From contig CAXBLA010000014.1 of NCBI GenBank assembly GCA_963976625.1, positions 1-64,000 of the forward strand: a stretch of 64,000 nucleotides of DNA, given 5' to 3'. Positions 60,736 to 64,000 of this stretch are shown here, one piece after another. The translations under genes and the position numbers were made by a program. Under the pieces are notes generated by a model that saw nothing but the letters and a program-made list of their open reading frames with translations, was not told the DNA's origin and made no database searches. The DNA is from UBA1924 sp963976625 (GTDB taxonomy: Bacteria; Planctomycetota; Phycisphaerae; Phycisphaerales; UBA1924). Each line of letters begins with the position of its first letter. Position 1 is the first letter of the stretch.

Positions 60736-60741
60736 TGCACA

Positions 60742-62316
60742 ATGAAGATGCAACAAATCACCATCGCGGTCCTGCTCGCCCTCGTGCTCGGGGTTCCCTT
60801 CCTGATGAGCGCGGGCAAAAAGGGCACCGGGCACACGCCCGGTACGCGGACGCTGATCATCGTGACACCCCATGTGCCTCAGATCCGCGACGAGTTCGGC
60901 GCGGGCTTTGTCGAGTGGCACAAGCGTGAGTTCAACGAGGATGTCAGTATCGACTGGCGAACCCCCGGCGGGACCTCCGAGATCCGCAAGTCGCTCAACG
61001 CGCTCTTCAAGCAGGCCATCAAGGACAACACCCAGGGCGAGGACTACACCATCGACGATGGGGGCGTGCTCCGGTTCAAGAACACCAAGACCATCCCCTT
61101 CGACATCTTCTTTGGTGGAGGCTCGTTTGACCATGGACTGATCAAGGATGGCGTGACGGTCGATGTCGATACGCCGGACGGTGGAAAAGAATCGATCAAA
61201 GTCTCCATGTCGCGTCCGGCGGACTTCACCCAGGCCGAGCTCGATGAACTCTTCGGCGAGAACAAGATCGGTCCACAACAGCTCTACGACCCCGGGCAAC
61301 GATGGATCGGCACGGCGCTCTCGAGCTTTGGTATTGTGTACAACGGCGATGTTTTTGCCAAGCTCGGGCTCGAGAATCCGACGGCGTTTGAAGATCTGAC
61401 GGCTCCGGAGCTCTCGGGCTGGATCGCGCTGGCCGACCCGCGTCAGTCGGGCTCGATCACGACGACCTTTGACTCGATCCTCGGCAACGAGGGCTGGGAA
61501 GACGGCTGGCGGATTCTGCGTGGGATGTGCGGCAACACCCGCTACTTCACCAACTCATCGACCAAGCCGCCCATTGATGTCTCGCAGGGCGAAGCCGCGG
61601 CTGGGCTGGCGATTGATTTTTATGGACGCGGGCAGGCCCAGATTATCAAGGACTCGGGCGGCGGCGATCGTGTGGGCTACACCGATCCGTCTGGGGCGGT
61701 CTATGTCGATGCCGACCCGGTCTCGATTGTCAACGGCTGCCCGGATTATGAGCTCGCGGCCCGGTTCGTCCGCTACACCCTGACCGACGAAGCCCAGGCC
61801 CTCTGGCAGTTCAAAAAGAACGACCCGGACAACCCGCTGGGTGTCGACGGCGAGCCGATGGGCCCCAGGTGGCATGAGCTTCGGCGGATGCCGGTGAAGC
61901 GTTCGATGTATGTGGACTATGTGGATTACTTCGTGGACAAGGCCGACCCGTTCAAGCTGGTCTCGAAGGTCGAGAACCCGGGCTGGCGAACGGGCGTGCA
62001 GGTGATGATGGGCTGCTTCGGGATCGACATCGCCAACGAATGCCGATCGGCATACACCGCGCTCAACGAAGCCGAGATCGCGATGGAATCTGGCAAGCTC
62101 ACCAGCGAGGAGTTCGCGGAACTCGACGCTTTATTCTATGCGTTCCCAGAGACGGAGATCGACGGCGAGATGGTGCCGTTCACCGAGGACACCTTCCGCA
62201 CTGTCCGCAATGTCTGGCGTGATGCAAAGCGTCAGGCCCAGCTCGAGATCGAGTACACCGATTTCTACCGCCAGAACTACCGCGAGATCGTCCGCCGGGT
62301 GAAGGATATCAAATAA
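60742..62316 (+). CDS. ABC transporter extracellular solute-binding protein (iron-type)
   Basis: The 524-aa exported protein has an N-terminal hydrophobic signal or anchor (ITIAVLLALVLGVPFLMSAG). The bilobal binding-protein fold shows TLIIVTPHVPQIRDEFGAGF at the start, FDIFFGGGSFDHG, FGIVYNGDVFAKLGL, WIALADPRQSGS and AGLAIDFYGRGQAQI. This pattern resembles Fe3+/polyamine-type substrate-binding proteins, but it is longer by about 150 residues at the C-terminus. No permease or ATPase is adjacent, so the ligand is unknown. The start follows a leaderless-type promoter. Confidence 0.85.
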   Translation: MKMQQITIAVLLALVLGVPFLMSAGKKGTGHTPGTRTLIIVTPHVPQIRDEFGAGFVEWHKREFNEDVSIDWRTPGGTSEIRKSLNALFKQAIKDNTQGEDYTIDDGGVLRFKNTKTIPFDIFFGGGSFDHGLIKDGVTVDVDTPDGGKESIKVSMSRPADFTQAELDELFGENKIGPQQLYDPGQRWIGTALSSFGIVYNGDVFAKLGLENPTAFEDLTAPELSGWIALADPRQSGSITTTFDSILGNEGWEDGWRILRGMCGNTRYFTNSSTKPPIDVSQGEAAAGLAIDFYGRGQAQIIKDSGGGDRVGYTDPSGAVYVDADPVSIVNGCPDYELAARFVRYTLTDEAQALWQFKKNDPDNPLGVDGEPMGPRWHELRRMPVKRSMYVDYVDYFVDKADPFKLVSKVENPGWRTGVQVMMGCFGIDIANECRSAYTALNEAEIAMESGKLTSEEFAELDALFYAFPETEIDGEMVPFTEDTFRTVRNVWRDAKRQAQLEIEYTDFYRQNYREIVRRVKDIK

Positions 62317-62347
62317 TCAAACAAATGGGATTGGTCAGTGTGCTGGT

Positions 62348-63373
62348 TTACCAGCCGCTCTGGACCTCTTCGCCGTGGAGCATCTTCCACGCGGCTTCGA
62401 GGAGATCATCACAACCAAGCCCGATCGCACCCGAGATCGGGAAGATCTCTTGGTTCCCATCGAGCTGAAGCTCGGTCCGCAGGGCGTCGATCGCTTCTTC
62501 GCGGTCCTCTTCGGTCATCAGATCGAGCTTGTTGAGCGCGATCATCTCGGGCTTCTCGGCCAGCTCGGACGAATACTCGACGAGCTCCTGGCGGATGTTG
62601 CGGTAGTTGGCCGCGGCTCCCATGGCGTTGTCGGGCTCGACATCGAGCACATGGATGATCACGCGGGTGCGTTCGATATGACGCAAGAAGTCGTGCCCGA
62701 GCCCTGCGCCTTCGGCGGCTCCTTCGATCAGACCGGGGATGTCCGCGATCACTATGCGGCGAGCTTGGTCGAGGATCGCGATGCCGAGCTGTGGCGACAA
62801 GGTTGTAAACGGGTAGTTGGCGATTTTGGGATCGGCGCGTGATACGGACTTGAGGAATGTACTCTTGCCCGCGTTGGGCAGGCCGACCAATCCGACCTCC
62901 GCGATGACCTTGAGATCCAGCGCCAGCGCGATGACCTCGCCGGGCTCGCCCGGGCTGGCGGTGCGCGGCGTCTGATTCACGGCGTTCTTAAAATGCTCGT
63001 TGCCGTATCCGCCCTTGCCCCCGCGTGCAACGATGATGGATTCGCCCGGGCCCAGGTCGGCGATCTGCTCGCCGGTGTTTTCGTTGAAGACGATGGTGCC
63101 CGCGGGCACGCGGATGACGCGGTCGGGAGCGTTGGCGCCGGTGCACTGCTTGTTGCCGCCGCCCTCGCCGTTCTCGGCTTTCCAGTCGTAGATCCCGCGG
63201 AAATCGATCAGGGTGTTGAGCCCTTCGTCAACGCGGAGGATGACATCGCCGCCTTTGCCGCCGTCGCCGCCGTTGGGTCCGCCCTTGGGCATGCCTTTGG
63301 CTCGTTTGAAGGAGACTTTGCCGTTGCCGCCATCGCCGGCGGTGACCTGAATTCGTGCGCGATCAATAAACAT
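62348..63373 (-). CDS. obg: GTPase Obg (CgtA)
   Basis: The 341-aa essential GTPase is involved in 50S ribosome assembly and stress. The Gly-rich Obg domain (residues 1-155) contains AGDGGNGKVSFKR, GGPNGGDGGKGGDV and VARGGKGGYGN. The G domain shows GLPNAGKSTF near 165, DIPGLIEGAAEGAGLGHDFLRHIERT and NKLDLM. The C-terminal OCT domain is absent, so it is the short form. A TACGAT hexamer seven bases upstream suggests a leaderless message. Confidence 0.97.
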   Translation of the reverse strand: MFIDRARIQVTAGDGGNGKVSFKRAKGMPKGGPNGGDGGKGGDVILRVDEGLNTLIDFRGIYDWKAENGEGGGNKQCTGANAPDRVIRVPAGTIVFNENTGEQIADLGPGESIIVARGGKGGYGNEHFKNAVNQTPRTASPGEPGEVIALALDLKVIAEVGLVGLPNAGKSTFLKSVSRADPKIANYPFTTLSPQLGIAILDQARRIVIADIPGLIEGAAEGAGLGHDFLRHIERTRVIIHVLDVEPDNAMGAAANYRNIRQELVEYSSELAEKPEMIALNKLDLMTEEDREEAIDALRTELQLDGNQEIFPISGAIGLGCDDLLEAAWKMLHGEEVQSGW

Positions 63374-63380
63374 AGGGGTG

Positions 63381-63386
63381 ATCGTA
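63381..63386 (-). promoter_or_regulatory. -10-like TACGAT, leaderless start of obg
   Basis: TACGAT ends seven bases before the ATG at 63373. Confidence 0.35.
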
Positions 63387-63488
63387 GGCTGGGGAACTCG
63401 ATAGGCGTGCAAATGGGGCGTCGGGACGCGCCGAAGATCCGGATTCTCAAGCGTTTGCGTGAAACCGGGGGGTTGGCTTAAGTCTGGG

Positions 63489-63516
63489 TCAAGTCCGCCC
63501 ATCCATCGGCCGATAA
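63489..63516 (+). promoter_or_regulatory. Possible sigma-28 (FliA) promoter of the PilZ gene
   Basis: A perfect GCCGATAA -10 (63509-63516) is preceded by TCAA 16 bases upstream, close to the TAAA-N15-GCCGATAA consensus. It lies 31 bases before the ATG. Confidence 0.4.
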
Positions 63517-63547
63517 GCGTGGCATCCCCTCAAAGAACGGAGCCGAC

Positions 63548-63976
63548 ATGACGCCGACAACACAGCCAACTCAGAGCCCGAGCCAGGGCCCAACCCAAAG
63601 CCAGATCAACCGCCGATCCTACGAACGCTTCGCCGTCAAGCCCGGCTACACCAGCGCGAGTATCCGGGTCGATCCCAACGAGATCGCCTACGGGCTCGAG
63701 GGCTATGTGTACGACCTGTCCGAGGGCGGCATCCGCTTTGATCTCGATACGCCGATTGAGTCTGGACGCACGATCTCGATGCGGATCAACCTGCCCGGGA
63801 TCGTGGGCGAGCCCGACGAGCGGGCGGTCTTTGTGACCGGCGATGTGGTTTGGTGCGATGTGGACGATACGGGCGATGCGAAGATGGCGATGTCCATCTC
63901 CAAGTTTGATCGCGACGGCGACAAGCAACGCCTGATCCGGGCGATCTCCTGCTCGGGCTACCAGCGGGCAGCCTAA
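63548..63976 (+). CDS. PilZ domain protein
   Basis: The 142-aa c-di-GMP-binding type protein has a Gln/Thr/Pro-rich lead of 20 residues. The RRxxxR motif is INRRSYERFAVKPG near residue 22. The second motif YDLSEGGIRFDLD (DxSxxG) is near 57. FVTGDVVWCDV follows. Both ligand motifs are intact, unlike the PilZ-like protein at 12.8 kb. GGAG precedes ATG. A possible flagellar-type promoter lies upstream. Confidence 0.88.
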   Translation: MTPTTQPTQSPSQGPTQSQINRRSYERFAVKPGYTSASIRVDPNEIAYGLEGYVYDLSEGGIRFDLDTPIESGRTISMRINLPGIVGEPDERAVFVTGDVVWCDVDDTGDAKMAMSISKFDRDGDKQRLIRAISCSGYQRAA

Positions 63977-64000
63977 AGAGATTCCAATTTACAAACAAAC

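Noticed and set aside
60725..60739. TGGC-N7-TTGC sigma-54-like -24/-12 element upstream of the solute-binding gene
   Set aside because: The spacing is right, but transcription would start inside the coding region. The overlapping TATACT at leaderless distance explains the site better and matches other genes.
1..64000. CRISPR arrays, insertion sequences or prophage
   Set aside because: No regularly spaced repeats, transposase, integrase or phage structural genes were seen.

Overview
The window looks like chromosomal DNA of a planctomycete of the class Phycisphaerae (inference). The pointers are high GC, two secreted proteins ending in the GC-type dockerin repeat common in that class, a PEP-CTERM-like protein, CotH and M43 secreted proteins, DUF2959 and DUF6624 proteins, and a recurring family of membrane proteins with a Cys4 zinc ribbon. 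No phage, transposase, CRISPR array or rRNA is visible. There is one tRNA, Thr(CGT).

Layout. 0-1.6 kb: a CgeB-like glycosyltransferase on the minus strand converges on a partial plus-strand gene, with no in-frame stop in either, and the base skew flips inside the glycosyltransferase gene. 1.7-13.7 kb: PEP-CTERM-like protein, DUF2959 lipoprotein, aroA, an orphan groES, M28-PDZ peptidase, VanZ-like protein, ParA, ispF, ChaN and SnoaL-like lipoproteins, truncated hemoglobin, PilZ protein and acylphosphatase. 13.9-18.6 kb: dnaG-rpoD, then a DUF899 protein. 18.6-28.9 kb: putA, ribF-mnmA, an orphan DNA methyltransferase, a DHH phosphoesterase, a zinc-ribbon membrane protein and an STN-like exported protein. 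29-33 kb: two dockerin-tailed secreted proteins (CotH, M43) flanking tRNA-Thr. 33.4-39.3 kb: DUF6624 lipoprotein, aldo/keto reductase, a small zinc-ribbon operon, a membrane protein and mutS. 39.4-41.2 kb: thioredoxin, TetR and an AhpD-like CxxC protein joined by a shared operator. 41.4-48.2 kb: CBS protein, DEAD-box helicase, mscL, purM, metK and nadD. 48.4-64 kb: HPt and PleD-like GGDEF protein, SlyX-like protein, a small lipoprotein, YggS, Tat/lipoprotein amidase, mscS, asnB, polyprenyl synthase, methyltransferase, nucleotide-sugar dehydrogenase, another zinc-ribbon protein, a solute-binding protein, obg and a second PilZ protein.

How the genes work together. Most are housekeeping (replication, transcription, repair, cofactor, isoprenoid, aromatic and methionine metabolism). 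Three groups look functionally connected: the thioredoxin/TetR/AhpD-like set, probably a redox regulon; HPt and GGDEF with two PilZ proteins as possible c-di-GMP effectors; and the exported proteins with dockerin-like or CTERM-like tails.

The most notable general signal is regulatory. At least fifteen genes carry a -10-like TANNNT hexamer 5-7 bases before the start codon and lack a Shine-Dalgarno sequence, which predicts widespread leaderless transcription. Intrinsic terminators are clear at many gene ends. Two genes (asnB and a zinc-ribbon gene) are compositional mosaics, suggesting segmental recombination.
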